NCBI GenBank assembly: GCA_000827325.1 | Contig: KN832871.1 | Location: forward strand, 2,666,001 to 2,730,000 | Source of the DNA: Oidiodendron maius Zn | Lineage: Eukaryota > Ascomycota > Leotiomycetes > Myxotrichaceae | DNA length: 64,000 nt | Direction: 5' to 3' | Shown: one piece after another, positions 21,856 through 32,817 of the stretch | Position numbering within the stretch: position 1 is the stretch's first letter | Layout: each line of letters opens with the position of its first letter | Notes under the pieces: model-generated | Told to the model about the DNA's origin: nothing | Database searches by the model: none | What the model saw: the letters and a program-made list of their open reading frames with translations, nothing else | Made by a program: the position numbers and the translations under genes

Positions 21856-21864
21856 ATCTGATAA
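21856..21864 (+). promoter_or_regulatory. ATCTGATAA, matches the fungal iron-regulatory GATA consensus
   Basis: The 9-mer matches ATCWGATAA, the site bound by iron-sensing GATA repressors (SreA/SRE/Urbs1 type). It lies 120 bp upstream of the UBP14 start and 361 bp upstream of the ISU1 start. Binding is inferred, not shown. Confidence 0.45.
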
Positions 21865-22069
21865 TAATAGCGGAGATAAGATTCTTTCCTATTTGGCGGT
21901 TGCCAGACTGGAATATAGAACTCATACGAAAACACGTCATTTACGACCATGGCAGTTATTTCCACCTCTAATACTACCAGGATTTATCGTCCGACTCATC
22001 GGAGGGGTAAATTAGTGACAATTACGTCGGGGTATCCATATTAGGACTAGCCTATATATTTATCCCCGC

Positions 22070-22078
22070 TTATCAGAT
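22070..22078 (-). promoter_or_regulatory. Second ATCTGATAA motif, 147 bp upstream of ISU1
   Basis: The plus strand reads TTATCAGAT, the exact reverse complement of the motif at 21856. Its position just upstream of the Fe-S scaffold gene makes iron-dependent control of ISU1 plausible. Confidence 0.45.
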
Positions 22079-22224
22079 CTTTCGTCAACCTCACCTCCCA
22101 TCCTTCTTTCTTCTCTTCTACCTCCAAGTATCGCGATTAACTTCATCGTCATCGCTGAATTCGGTATCTTCACTCGCACCGACTCCTAATCAATCCTATA
22201 ATCCTACGTCCGCCTGCAAAAATA

Positions 22225-22957
22225 ATGCTTCGGCCGGCTTCGTCGTCAGCACCAAAGGTGGCTGGCTGTGCGATCTCGGCAAGTTCGCGATCCGCCACCA
22301 GACCTCTATTCCGATCGACATCAGCAGCCATTGTCCCAAGTCAACGTCAGTATTACATGAGAACCTATACCAGACCTACCGCTTCTCAGATCTCAGCTGC
22401 AGCTGTTTCTGGCCGAAGGCATTACCATGAGAAGGTTTTGGACCACTACTCTCGGCCGAGGAACGTTGGAAGTATGCCGAAGACCGATACTGATGTGGGA
22501 ACTGGACTCGTGGGTGCGCCTGCTTGTGGCGATGTGATGAAGCTACAGATAAGAGTGGATCCTACGAACAATACCATCTCCGATGTCAAGTTTAAGACTT
22601 TTGGTTGTGGTTCGGCCATTGCATCCTCGTCTTATATGACCGAACTGGTGCGAGGCATGACGCTTGAGGAAGCAAGCCGGGTTCGGAATACAGATATCGC
22701 AAAGGAATTATGCCTCCCACCCGTGAAGCGTGAGTTACGATTCCCATCACCTGTTCCAGTAACGATTACTGATCTACTTCCGTACAGTTCACTGTTCCAT
22801 GCTGGCCGAGGATGCAATTAAATCCGCTATTTCCAACTACTACACCAAGAACCCATCGGCGCAGACAACAGATCTTGGTGGCACCGGGGCTAGCATTCCA
22901 AAGATTGATGTTGAGACGGTGGTTGAGCCAACTGCTAGTCAAGCTACAACAGCATGA
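22225..22957 (+). CDS. ISU1: Mitochondrial iron-sulfur cluster scaffold ISU1 (IscU)
   Basis: Isu1 is the scaffold on which [2Fe-2S] clusters are built in the mitochondrial matrix. Exons are 22225-22729 and 22788-22957 (224 residues). The first 60 or so residues are rich in Arg, Ser and Ala with almost no acidic residues, as expected for a presequence. The three cluster-ligand cysteines are C101 (GAPACGDVMKLQI), C128 (FGCGSAIASSS) and C171 (KLHCSMLAEDA, completed across the intron). The Hsp70-binding motif LPPVK is at 164-168. The C-terminal tail after AISNYYTKN is longer than in yeast and rich in Thr, Ser and Val. Confidence 0.97.
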
Positions 22958-24294
22958 AACATGGAACTTGCGGCGTTGCTTATTTTCTTCGTTACGGGGA
23001 GGGGACTTCATTAAGGGGAATGACGGACAATCAACTGTTCAAATCAAGCGTTGAGGCACAATTTTCACGCTTACTGAGATTATTATCGCGGAAAAACGTT
23101 GATTTTTGGATGCGCAGTTGGATGCAAAATCTAAGGGGATAGCCGTGGGGATTCGTGACCTTTTCCGGGTAGCAAGCTCCATGAGTGTACAGTACGATCA
23201 TCCCACTCATTCATAAACAAAGTCCGGAAATGTTTATACCTAGTGTGGCGAAGCAGGGTGAATAAACACCCTCTGCAAAAGTTCACACGCTGTGCGTGCT
23301 TGTGAGTTTACGTCAGTAGATGGCTAGTAGTACGTCTCTCTTGAATGAGCATAGGTTCCTATGTGGAGCTCATAATATATTTCCAGCCAAATATGCCAAT
23401 CATAGCTTCCGTGATGAAAGAAGGAAAGATAAAATAGGAAGTTATAGGAGAGGTGCCTTATATCCAAGTGAGAGGAGTTGCTAGGTGCTTTCTCAAAGGG
23501 CGATATTGACTGTTGCTTTGACTACTGCTGCAGGATACTGTGCTGGCCACAACCCCCGCTCAAGCCAGCTGTTGATTCTTTATGCCCTGATGAGCAATAA
23601 GAGCGCGCATTCAGCATCTACGGCTGTCTTCTACCCTCTCAAGAATAGTCCACATTATATTTCCAGCGAAAGGCTTTATGGCCCAGCGAAATGATCGTTT
23701 CTCGTAGCAGCGGATGTTGCTTCACCCAATCCTGGTATTGGAATGGGGATTGTTACAGCATAATGTTTTGCTTGTTGTTCGAATTTCGGATAACGCATAA
23801 CGCCTGTTCTGTCGAGGCAATACAGTTTTCAAACCAGTTGCGTACGGTGGCAAATCAGTGTATAGGGGTAGGGGGACCCTGCTAGTTGGGGCATTTCGCG
23901 ATAGATGTTGGGTCCCACGTGACTATCTTTCTACATGTGCAGTACGTAGACGCTCCCTCCCTCTGAGCTCTGCTCTCCTTAGACGCGCCACCAATCCAAG
24001 ACTTTCACTTCATTACTTCGTACCCTTCGGTATCAGGGGATCGTGATACCTGGCAATAGACGAAGGGATACAAGTTTCAATATTTTGTTAGTCGATGGCT
24101 GCCAACAGTGAGATCGTTGTCCGGCGCGTATGCAGCCAACAATTCATCTCTTTAGCCATCATGTCGCCCTTTCTTTCCATTTCTCTCTTCTCTAATAAAT
24201 TCCTGTCACTCTCCTCCAGTATACTGTGGGTGGGAACAGAAAGGGGCACCTCTTACTTTACCAGACCTTCTTGTGGCGCATCACCTGCTTGAAC
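22958..24294. other. Intergenic region, ISU1 / membrane protein
   Basis: This is 1.34 kb between two same-strand genes. Only short, unconserved ORFs are seen, with no clear repeat, tRNA or element. It presumably holds the ISU1 3'UTR and the promoter of the next gene. Confidence 0.45.
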
Positions 24295-25350
24295 ATGGCG
24301 ACCATATCAACTCCTGCGACAACTACTAAGCCAACTCTCTCGGCAACTCCCTCGGCCAGCCTTGTCACGTCTTGGCTGCCAATTACCACGGCTTGGTCTG
24401 CTCCAGCGGCGTGCTCGTCACTTATTTGGGAAGGCAATCCTCCTTGGCTTGCCGTGAACGACCCTGGATATGGCATATACGTGAACCCAGATATCTCATG
24501 CCTACCATCGGCTGCGACGCAGTGGTGGGAGCAGCCGAAGGATCTATCTTTGAGCATCGCAACCACTCCCCTTACCACTTACCTTCTTGGCCCAATCACC
24601 TGTCCCCAAGCGTATACTACAGCTACCACCAATGTGCAGGACTCTAGTACTTTTGTCGCGTGTTGCCCCTCGTAAGTCTTGTTCGAGAAATGTGTTTGCT
24701 AGCTCCAGGCTCATGACAATGCTTCCAGTCACTATTCTCTATCCTCAGTCTTATCAGATGGCCACGCCGGGCAATGCACGTCACAGATTACTGTGGGGCA
24801 AGAGGTTAGCATTGTCCTCTTCACCACCATTACGGATACGAATGAGGTGGCGTCAGCATGGGTCACAACTGTTTCAACAGTAACCAGTGCCACAACTGTC
24901 AATGGCATCCAAGTGAACGGCTGGAACGTTGCAGCTCAAATCCCGTCTTCAAATAGCTCACCGGCGTCAGCGCCGGCCTCCACCACTTCCTCCGCATCTT
25001 CGGGAGCTAAAGCAACAGATAGCACCCAAGCATCGACTTCAGCTAATTCGACTCCTCTCAATAATACTAAAACCGGCCTTAGTGCCAAAGAAAGTATCGG
25101 GATTGGGATTGGAGTAGCCTTGGGCATCATTGCCATCGTGGCGTTGGTGTTGGGGTCCTTTTGGTACAGACGGCGCAGGCGTGCCGCCATCGATACTCCT
25201 AATGACCTGTTAACCGCTCCTCGCGACCAAGGGTATAAAGCCGCGGCTTCTTTGTCGGTGCAAGAGATGCACTCTGGGTTCTATGGACATGAGATGGAAG
25301 GAACGCATCCTGTAGGCGAGTTGTATGGGGGTGGTCCTCAGAACAGATAA
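24295..25350 (+). CDS. Ser/Thr-rich single-pass membrane protein of unknown function
   Basis: Exons are 24295-24671 and 24729-25350 (332 residues), joined in phase 2 at ...FVACCPS to HYSLSSV. The N-terminal part is rich in Ser, Thr and Ala and has conserved-looking Trp and Cys residues (SCLPSAATQWWEQP, ITCPQAY, ACCPSHYSLSS, AGQCTSQIT). A Ser/Thr/Ala stalk follows (about 215-260), then one transmembrane helix (IGIGIGVALGIIAIVALVLG) and a basic RRRRR stop-transfer. The cytosolic tail is about 60 residues. This resembles many Pezizomycotina surface proteins and, in outline only, wall-stress sensors. No N-terminal signal peptide is apparent from this start, so an upstream exon cannot be excluded. 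Confidence 0.72.
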
Positions 25351-25766
25351 AATGTACGGCAAATTACTCAAATACCATACTTTTATACACTTGATTCTTA
25401 TATACCATGCTTTTGAAAAGTGTGGTTTTTCAGACATAAGATTATATATTAACCTTCTATTACCACTATTAGATTCATTTATATATGCTGGTTCTAGGAG
25501 CATCATAAATCAAACGTCTAGCGTACCACTTGAGCACTCTCAATGGAGTAGAACTCACAGCTCTTCTGAGTTGACCCTCAACAATTGAAGAGTGTCGCGA
25601 GTCGCGGGCCGAGTGGGTCTATCCCGCACGCTAAGCTCTATTTCAGGGACAAAAATTCGGTTCCGGCAAAATGAAATTCCAATCCGATCTTATCGCAATT
25701 ATTTTCCTCTTCCCCATTATCGGCGGATATTCCCTACTATTGTACGAATTACCCAACAAGCCCGTG
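25351..25766. other. Intergenic region with AT-rich stretch
   Basis: About 25351-25520 is markedly AT-rich, followed by the DBP3 leader. An ATG at 25671 is in frame with DBP3 (see that entry). No other gene signal is seen. Confidence 0.5.
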
Positions 25767-27697
25767 ATGTCGAAACGACCACTTGAAGATGCAGAGGCGG
25801 CCAATGGAGGACAGACAGCCGCTGAGACGAGCCATAAATCGAAAAAGAGTCGAAAAGAAAAAAGAAAGCAAGCCGACGAGACCACCTCTGCGGAAGGCAC
25901 ACCAGTGACAAATGGGGTTGAGAAGGAAGAAACAAAAGAGGAGCGGAGAGAAAGGAGGCGCTTGAAGAAACTGGCAAAAGAGACTCGACAAAATGGAGAG
26001 GTTGAAGACACTGTGTTGCTCGACATGGCATTCGACGGCCAAAAACGTGAGGACAAACCGGCGAGGAAAGCGGAGAAGGCTAGACCGAAAGCCCTGAAGA
26101 AGGCTGAAAAAGAGGGCAGAGCAGAGTTTACAGGTGATATTGATACCACGACCACAACCACAACAACTACTTCAACTTCGACTTCATCTCCTGCTCCAAG
26201 CAACACATCAAACACTATATATACTGAAAATGCATCCCTGGCAGCGCTCCCACAAGCCGAGATCGATTCTTTCCTTGCGGAACATTTCATAACAATCACT
26301 GATCCTAGATCTGCTTCTGCCACTCTCCGGCCTCTAATCAGTTTCTCCTATCTGCCCATCACCGAGCCAGCACAACTGGCCCCTTTTAAAGCGTTTAAGG
26401 CCCCGACACCTATCCAAGCAGCATCATGGCCATTCTTATTCTCTGGCAGAGACGTGATCGGGGTAGCTGAAACAGGGTCCGGAAAGACAATGGCTTTCGC
26501 CGTACCTTGCGTTCGCGCTATATCTTCGCTACCGAAGAACCAGAGGAATAAGGGTCCTCGGGCCGTGATCGTATCTCCCACTCGAGAGCTTGCAATGCAA
26601 AGTCATGAGCAAATCATGAATCTCGCTAGGGCCTCTGGCCTCCAAGCTGTATGTGTTTATGGTGGTGTTCCAAAGGACGAGCAGCGTAAAGCGCTCAAGA
26701 CAGCGGATATTGTGGTCGCAACTCCTGGCCGACTTAATGATCTCATCAATGAAGGATATGCCGACCTCACCAAGGCTAAGTATGTCGTTCTTGATGAGGC
26801 AGATCGAATGCTGGATAAGGGATTTGAGGAAGAGATCCGAAAGATTATCAATACCACTCCATCTCTCGGAAATCGCCAGACCCTTATGTTCACAGCAACA
26901 TGGCCGGAATCAGTTAGAGCGCTTGCAGCAACATTCATGACGACACCTGTGAGAATCAACATCGGAGACAACCCTACTGGAGATCTCCGTGCGAATACCC
27001 GTATTGTACAGAAAGTTGAAGTTGTTGATCCCAGGGATAAGGAATACCGCCTTATCCAACTACTTAAGCAATATCAGAGCGGCAACCAGAAAGATGACAA
27101 AATCCTCGTGTTCTGCCTGTACAAGAAAGAAGCCACTAGAGTTGAAGGCTTTATTCGCTCTAAGGGTTTTCGAGTTGCCGGTATTCATGGCGATCTTAGT
27201 CAAGAGCAGAGGATGAGGAGTTTGGAGGCTTTCAAGAAAGGCAACACTCCAGTTCTTGTTGCCACAGATGTTGCTGCAAGAGGCCTCGACATCCCAGCTG
27301 TGAAATTAGTGATCAATTGCACGGTTCGTATTCTTGAAACATGGTGAAGATACTATACTGACATTTGGCACCTGTTTAGTTCCCTCTGACTGTTGAGGAT
27401 TACGTTCATCGTATTGGCCGTACAGGTAGAGCCGGCAAAGAAGGCCTAGCTATCACTTTATTTACTGAGCACGACAAAGCTCAATCCGGGGCGTAAGCGA
27501 TGCCTCTTCACTGAATATAATACTCTCGCTGACACTGCACTAGTTTGATCAACGTTCTGAAAGCGGCAAACCAGCCAGTTCCTGACGAGTTGATGAAGTT
27601 TGGCACAACAGTTAAAAAGAAGGAGCATGGGGCGTATGGTGCCTTTTATAAAGAAGTTGACACCACAAAGACAGCTCAGAAGATTAAATTTGATTAA
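25767..27697 (+). CDS. DBP3: ATP-dependent RNA helicase DBP3 (DEAD box)
   Basis: Dbp3 is a nucleolar helicase in 60S ribosome assembly. Exons are 25767-27323, 27380-27492 and 27544-27697 (607 residues). An N-terminal lysine-rich region (about 1-150) with a Thr/Ser run precedes the helicase core. Motifs are the Q-motif region ([13 protein letters not shown]), I AETGSGKT, Ia PTRELA, II DEAD in [27 protein letters not shown], and [12 protein letters not shown], which is encoded by the small second exon. The C-terminus [15 protein letters not shown] is typical of DBP3. I start at 25767 (MSKRPLED) as in orthologues; an in-frame ATG at 25671 would add 32 mostly hydrophobic residues. The stop is only 23 bp from the RFT1 stop. 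Confidence 0.96.
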
Positions 27698-27720
27698 ACT
27701 GGATTTATGCATACAGCTTC

Positions 27721-29530
27721 TTATCCACTTTTCTCTCTGAATGATTGGAAACATTCAACTAGATATACACGTTCATTGAAGGCGCTAAATGGATATTGAT
27801 TAGATAAAATGCTACCAATTGGAAAGACTTTTAACTCACAGAATGACGACGAGTAATCCTGCTACTACCCCACCCTTTACAATGTCTAATATGCCACCTG
27901 TGAATGTTGATTCTATACGGTTGAGCACGGCACATGCTCCTGCTCCTGCTGCGATCGTCATTGGCTGAGGTAGGATTGCGCCAAACTGAAGTTCATTATT
28001 ATGACGCTTCATATAAGACGCAATGAAGATCGTACTCCACACTATGCGGAAAGCCATGTTCAGGGTATTTGCCCACACCAGTCCTTCAGCACCGAGGTCT
28101 AGGACTCTGAGAAAGAAATATGCAGCCCCTGCAAATCCAGCCGAAAACGCCAGCATCCAAACTGACTGTCGATTGACCTCTGACTCTGTTGCTACTGATG
28201 ACACAAACGCTTCCGTGAGACCATTAACCGCAAGGAGGGGAATATAAAAACAGTACCGGGCTAGGACATCTCCTGCTCCGGACTCTATCCACGCCGAGCC
28301 GGCAACGATTTTCAGTAGAAGTGGCGCCATGGTTGGTCCTACTACCAGGACACAGACAGATAACAGCATATATGCTCGAAGCAAGGTTTGTAGACTTTTA
28401 CGAGCTTTAGCAATAATGTCTTTTGAAGGGGGATTACTCTCGGATGAGAGAAGCTTGCCAAAGTAGTTGCGACTGCTTTCCTCAATTGGTTGAAAGACGA
28501 GCCTTGCAACAAGGCCACCATAGTTATTCGCTAGGGTATATACACCTTGTGCCTTTTGCGAAGCGAGAGACGCGATGAGAAATGTATCGCCCTGGGTAAG
28601 AACATGTTTGACCATAGACTGCCCGAAGAGACTGCCGCCAAGGCTCAAAAGTGGCCGTGAAAAGTAGGACATAAAATATGCTCCGGCTGTTCTTAATTCT
28701 GTGAGTTGATTATCCATACAACGTCATATTTAAACATACTGAGATTTGATTGGCTTTAGGATTAATGAGAAGCCACTTTTCCATGCTATTCCCAAGACAT
28801 TTAAACAATATACAAGTAATAATGCCAAAGCATATGTGATTTGACCAAGAGCAAATGGCAGGACGCCGATATCTTTCCGGGTTCGAGCAGCCCATATGGC
28901 GGAGCCACACGTTATTAGGCATCTTAGTACTGTTGCAACCGACTCTGCAGCTCCACGAATTTTGAACGCCGATTTCTGCTGGACAACAACAAAGCAAGGC
29001 TCAGATAAGAGTTCGAAAACAGACGCCAAGGCGTATATGTTCAAGGACTCTTGAAAGAAGGGAACATCCAGAACCGTAGGATCACTAGAGCGAAGGGCGT
29101 TCAAATACCATCTGGCAAAAGTGATAGCAAATCCAATTCCAAGAATGATAGATATGTAGGAGAGATTCACAATTGCCTGCGTTTTACCTGCTGCGGTCGC
29201 TCCATCCACGTGACCCTTAGAAGCTTTCTTATGATCATCTTTTCTAGAAACCTCGTCTTCTGAGTTAGGTTGGCGTTGTATAGCAACGCGAAGACTTTCT
29301 CGAGCTGAAAAAAGAACAGAAATAGAGTAGACTTCTAGTTGTGTCGAGATCCCGAGGAGTTCTGGCGAGAGGTAACGTAGAAGGATTTGGTTGACGACGA
29401 AGGTCAGAGCACGAGAACCGACTTGCAGGGCAATCAGAAGAGTGGCTCCTCCAGCTGAAGTTGACAGGAGAGATGTCTTCTTCGCTGGAGAACTCCCAGT
29501 TTTTGCCCGCAGCGCAGATGCTGAACTCAT
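27721..29530 (-). CDS. RFT1: Oligosaccharide translocation protein RFT1
   Basis: Rft1 is a polytopic ER membrane protein required for N-glycan precursor (Man5GlcNAc2-PP-dolichol) flipping or handling. Exons are 29530-28740, 28691-27840 and 27784-27721 (568 residues). Family blocks include LQVGSRALTFVVNQILLRYL, SARESLRVAIQR, LTQGDTFLIASL, and QGVYTLANNYGGLVARLVFQ. About a dozen hydrophobic segments are visible. The last exon adds AFNERVYLVECFQSF, matching the conserved C-terminus. The first intron is awkward: donor GTATGT (28739) keeps frame only with an AAG acceptor ending at 28692, while the better-looking ACAG ending at 28699 would shift frame. That junction lies in a variable loop and is less certain. 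Confidence 0.93.
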
Positions 29531-29838
29531 TGATGCCGTATGTTTTGATATTGTCTAAGCAATCTATTCTGGAAACACGTGTAGTCAATGATCCGCTTAG
29601 GTCTGATACATGCGCACCCTCGCTGTCGCTTCCCCTTTTCTGCAGACGACTATCTTGGAAATCGGGTAAATTAATTAAGGTATATGTACCCGATCCGCAA
29701 GCAATAATATATAATCATTAGAATATTTATTATATACAACAAACCGCTCAGGTATGGAGAAATCAGATGTTTATTCCAACCTGTGCATTCAGAGTTCACA
29801 CTTATCTAATGCAAATGTCTTCTCTACCGTCGAGAATC
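29531..29838. other. Intergenic region, RFT1 promoter / CCZ1 3' flank
   Basis: This is 308 bp, AT-rich around 29690-29740 (TTAATTAA-like and ATATAT runs). Nothing else is recognised. Confidence 0.45.
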
Positions 29839-32314
29839 CTAGCCAGCAAGGTTTAATAAACTATCTATATACCTCTTTGTATCGATGCCAATCCCTTGTG
29901 CTAACTTTCCTGGACCACTCGCCCATCCTACATCACCGCTGCTTGATGCCCCACTCATTAATCTGCTAGAAAGTTTGCCCCCAACATTATCACTTGCTCT
30001 CCGAATCAGAATGATTTCTTTGCCTGTAGGCTCAGAATTTTCAGCGGATGGGCGTCCCTGTTCCGATGTGCTTGTTCTGCGTGACGTTCCCTGCAATGTC
30101 CTTACATCTCTCTGAGAATCGACTTCGGGTACTCGAGTCCAGACGACCCACCAGCCTCGACTCGTCTTGCCTGTACGTTCTTTCTCAACCCCTTTTACCA
30201 TCGTCACACGAGTGTTGATGATATGCATGTGAGTATTAAGCGCTTCAATACGTGTCCATGAAAACTGTTTACGGGACTTCGAATATGTCAGATAAGGGTT
30301 GGGAATATTTGGTATAGTTGAGGTGATAGTAAGGAGTTTCGGATCCCAAACAAGGTCATATATTGGCGTTATGGAGTCTCCTCTACCGTTTGCACCAATA
30401 TCTGGTTTTGATGCGCGAAAAGATGTCGAGTTGAGCAGGGGTTTTATGAGTGGTCCGATTTGGTGATGCAGAGAACGATAGAGACTCGAAAACGTGAGAG
30501 TCCGGGCTCCTATATCGAATAGTAGGACAAATATAAAAGGCTTATTCACGTAGACGACGACTCGAAGTGTTTTGGTTCTGTTCAGGTCCTGGTCATCTGT
30601 CACAGTGGACAGAGTTATATTGTTGCTGGTATTTCGCAGATCAAGGCTGGTGTCAATCTCAGGCAGTGATTCATCTTCGTCCTCTAATTCAACTGTCAAT
30701 GTTCGCAAGGACAGCATTTGATTGCGAGAATCATCATTGAAATTGATCCGGTCTTCGTCAATCTCGTCTTCAACATCATCCAGAAGTCCTATCAGATAGT
30801 GACCTCTGGAGTCATCAGTCACATCAAGAGAGCTGACAAATTGGTTGGGAACTGGGATCGAATCGCTTTCGGTTGAATTCATCATAGCATTCCCATCAAC
30901 AATTTCTGAAGGTTCATCGGCTTTGGTCAGTTTAGGTTCTTCGGCCTTACTTGATGTCCCACCAACGGACCAATGCGTCCCGTAGCCAAATTTGAGATAC
31001 TGAACGAATTTGTTGCCCACGGAGTCGACATCTGGCTGTCCTCCGCCAAAGGGCGCCTGCTTGTTGGCAGGATCTTGCTCGTCCATTGGAGTTGGCGGAA
31101 GTGTGCTCATTGGTGCAGGGCTAGGTTCTCGGGACTCCTCATGAGACCTTCCTCCAGATGTTTGTCTGGAGCTCTGCTGAGTTGGTGGTGAAAGTTCTGA
31201 CTGCTTGGGACGTGACCTTGTTCGTGAGCGACGACCGGATGTAGGACTATCCATAATACCGTAGGCTTGAGAGCCCCACCTGTAGAGATCTTCTATCCAG
31301 TGTGATATATCCCGAAGAGATTTTCGTGACAAGGCTCCGGTACCCAGAAATATAGCACCATCTTCTGCTGTAGGATCATCTCCAGAACCAAGCCATGGCT
31401 CAGTTGGCTTTACTCGACGCTGTGTCTCTTTCTCAGACACACCCTTCTCCGTTTCACGAAGTGAACCTTTGCTTCCGAACTTGGATACAACCAGATCAAC
31501 AAGCCCATCAACCCGACCAACAAAGCCTTCGAGCACTTCACGTTCGCCACTGCCTCGCTCTTCTTCACCAACACCCACCCCTAGCTCTCCACATGCCGCG
31601 ATTTTTATCCCTCCATATAGATCATTGGCCGGGTTGCCATGCAAGAGCACATTCCAACTGGATAGGAACAAGTCCCAGTAATGGCCGAGTATGCTAAGAA
31701 ACTTTGATCGCTTGGTCTGAACAAAGAGCGCACTGAGTGAAGAAGTATGGTGCAAGAGGAAAATGGAGTGTGCTCGAACGAGGTCTCTAAGAAGCAGAGC
31801 AGCAGGTTTGACCTCGCGAGAGGAGTACTCCGGCTTTGGCAGCTCTTCAGCCCCTGTCAATTTAACCGCAGGTGGTTTGGGAATACCAGGGACAATGGTC
31901 AAGTTGATAGACTAGCATATATCGTGAGCACAATTTTATCTACTAGTAGTGGGTACCAACCGCTAAAATCCACCAGCCGGGCTCCAGTTCGTGAATTAGT
32001 ACACGAGACTTCACGGTATCGACAGTATCGATAGCTTTCCCATCAGAAAAAGTGCGGCCAAACTCCACCATGCCCTGCGCAAGGCCGATCTGCCTCAGCT
32101 GCTCGTTCTTCTGTTCTCGAAGAGCATCCTGATGGATTTGGGGGTCACGAGTACCTCGTTTGGTTGAACGGTCTCCCTTGGAATCGGAAGAGAAGTAATA
32201 GACTATTTGGTTTTCGAGAGTCTCATCTGATGGGCCTAAGGAAGGGTTGTAGATGGCCAGGAATCCCAGATGAGCCGGGATGATGTGTTGAGATGGCTCT
32301 GCTTTATCAGACAT
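29839..32314 (-). CDS. CCZ1: Vacuolar fusion protein CCZ1
   Basis: Ccz1 pairs with Mon1 as the GEF that activates the Rab7 protein Ypt7 at late endosomes, vacuoles and autophagosomes. Exons are 32314-31961 and 31911-29839 (808 residues); the 49 bp intron (GTTGGT...GCTAG) is in phase 0 after WWILA. The N-terminal longin domain starts with HLGFLAIYNPSLGPSDETLE and NQIVYYFSS, the family signature. A second conserved block (about 130-210) includes HSIFLLHHTSSLSALF. The middle is low in complexity (RRSRTRSRPKQSE, acidic stretches) and the C-terminal third regains conserved structure (VVYVNKPFIFVLLFDIGART). The length is typical for filamentous fungi. Confidence 0.9.
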
Positions 32315-32817
32315 CGCATTTCGTACAGCGTTTACTTAATTATCGGCATTCCGTAGCTGTCTTACATTTACCCGCGCTTGGAGAACCCAGATTCCTGATG
32401 TGAAACTGCAGTTTGTATTGTATAATCGTGGTGACGAATAATTACCTAAGTGAGAACGAGGTCAAGACAGCTAAATTGAGCGGTAGACTTTGATACTACC
32501 TGCACGTGATTTTAGGACCCCTGCTCAAATCTGAGAAGCACGAGCACAATTCAACCTCCATCAACTTCCGCCTAACTTGGCATGCAATTGTCTCCGGGTG
32601 GAGGAGATAACGAGTTGATTATTAGAGTATTTCTCAATGTGTTGTACTCACTTTCCTTTATGACAATTGGTCATATTCAATTGACTGCGCAGGTCAGAAG
32701 CTTCCCTGCTCAATGACTCCAATCTTACCACCGTGAAGCCATCACATGCCTTGACCATACCCATATCTTTGCTAGATTGCTCTACTACTCATCCCACGGA
32801 GACCGCCTGAAGAGAGT
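32315..32817. other. Divergent promoter, CCZ1 / FMT1
   Basis: This is 503 bp between two start codons. I see no repeat, RNA gene or ORF that can be supported. Confidence 0.5.

Larger units (their letters stand above)
21737..22224. other. Divergent promoter, UBP14 / ISU1
   Basis: This is 488 bp between two start codons. It carries two exact ATCTGATAA motifs in opposite orientation (separate entries) and one more AGATAAG. The last 130 bp before ISU1 are C/T-rich. Confidence 0.6.

Noticed and set aside
25351-25520. AT-rich stretch considered as a decayed repeat element
   Set aside because: No terminal repeats, coding remnant or target-site duplication seen; ordinary AT-rich intergenic DNA is simpler.
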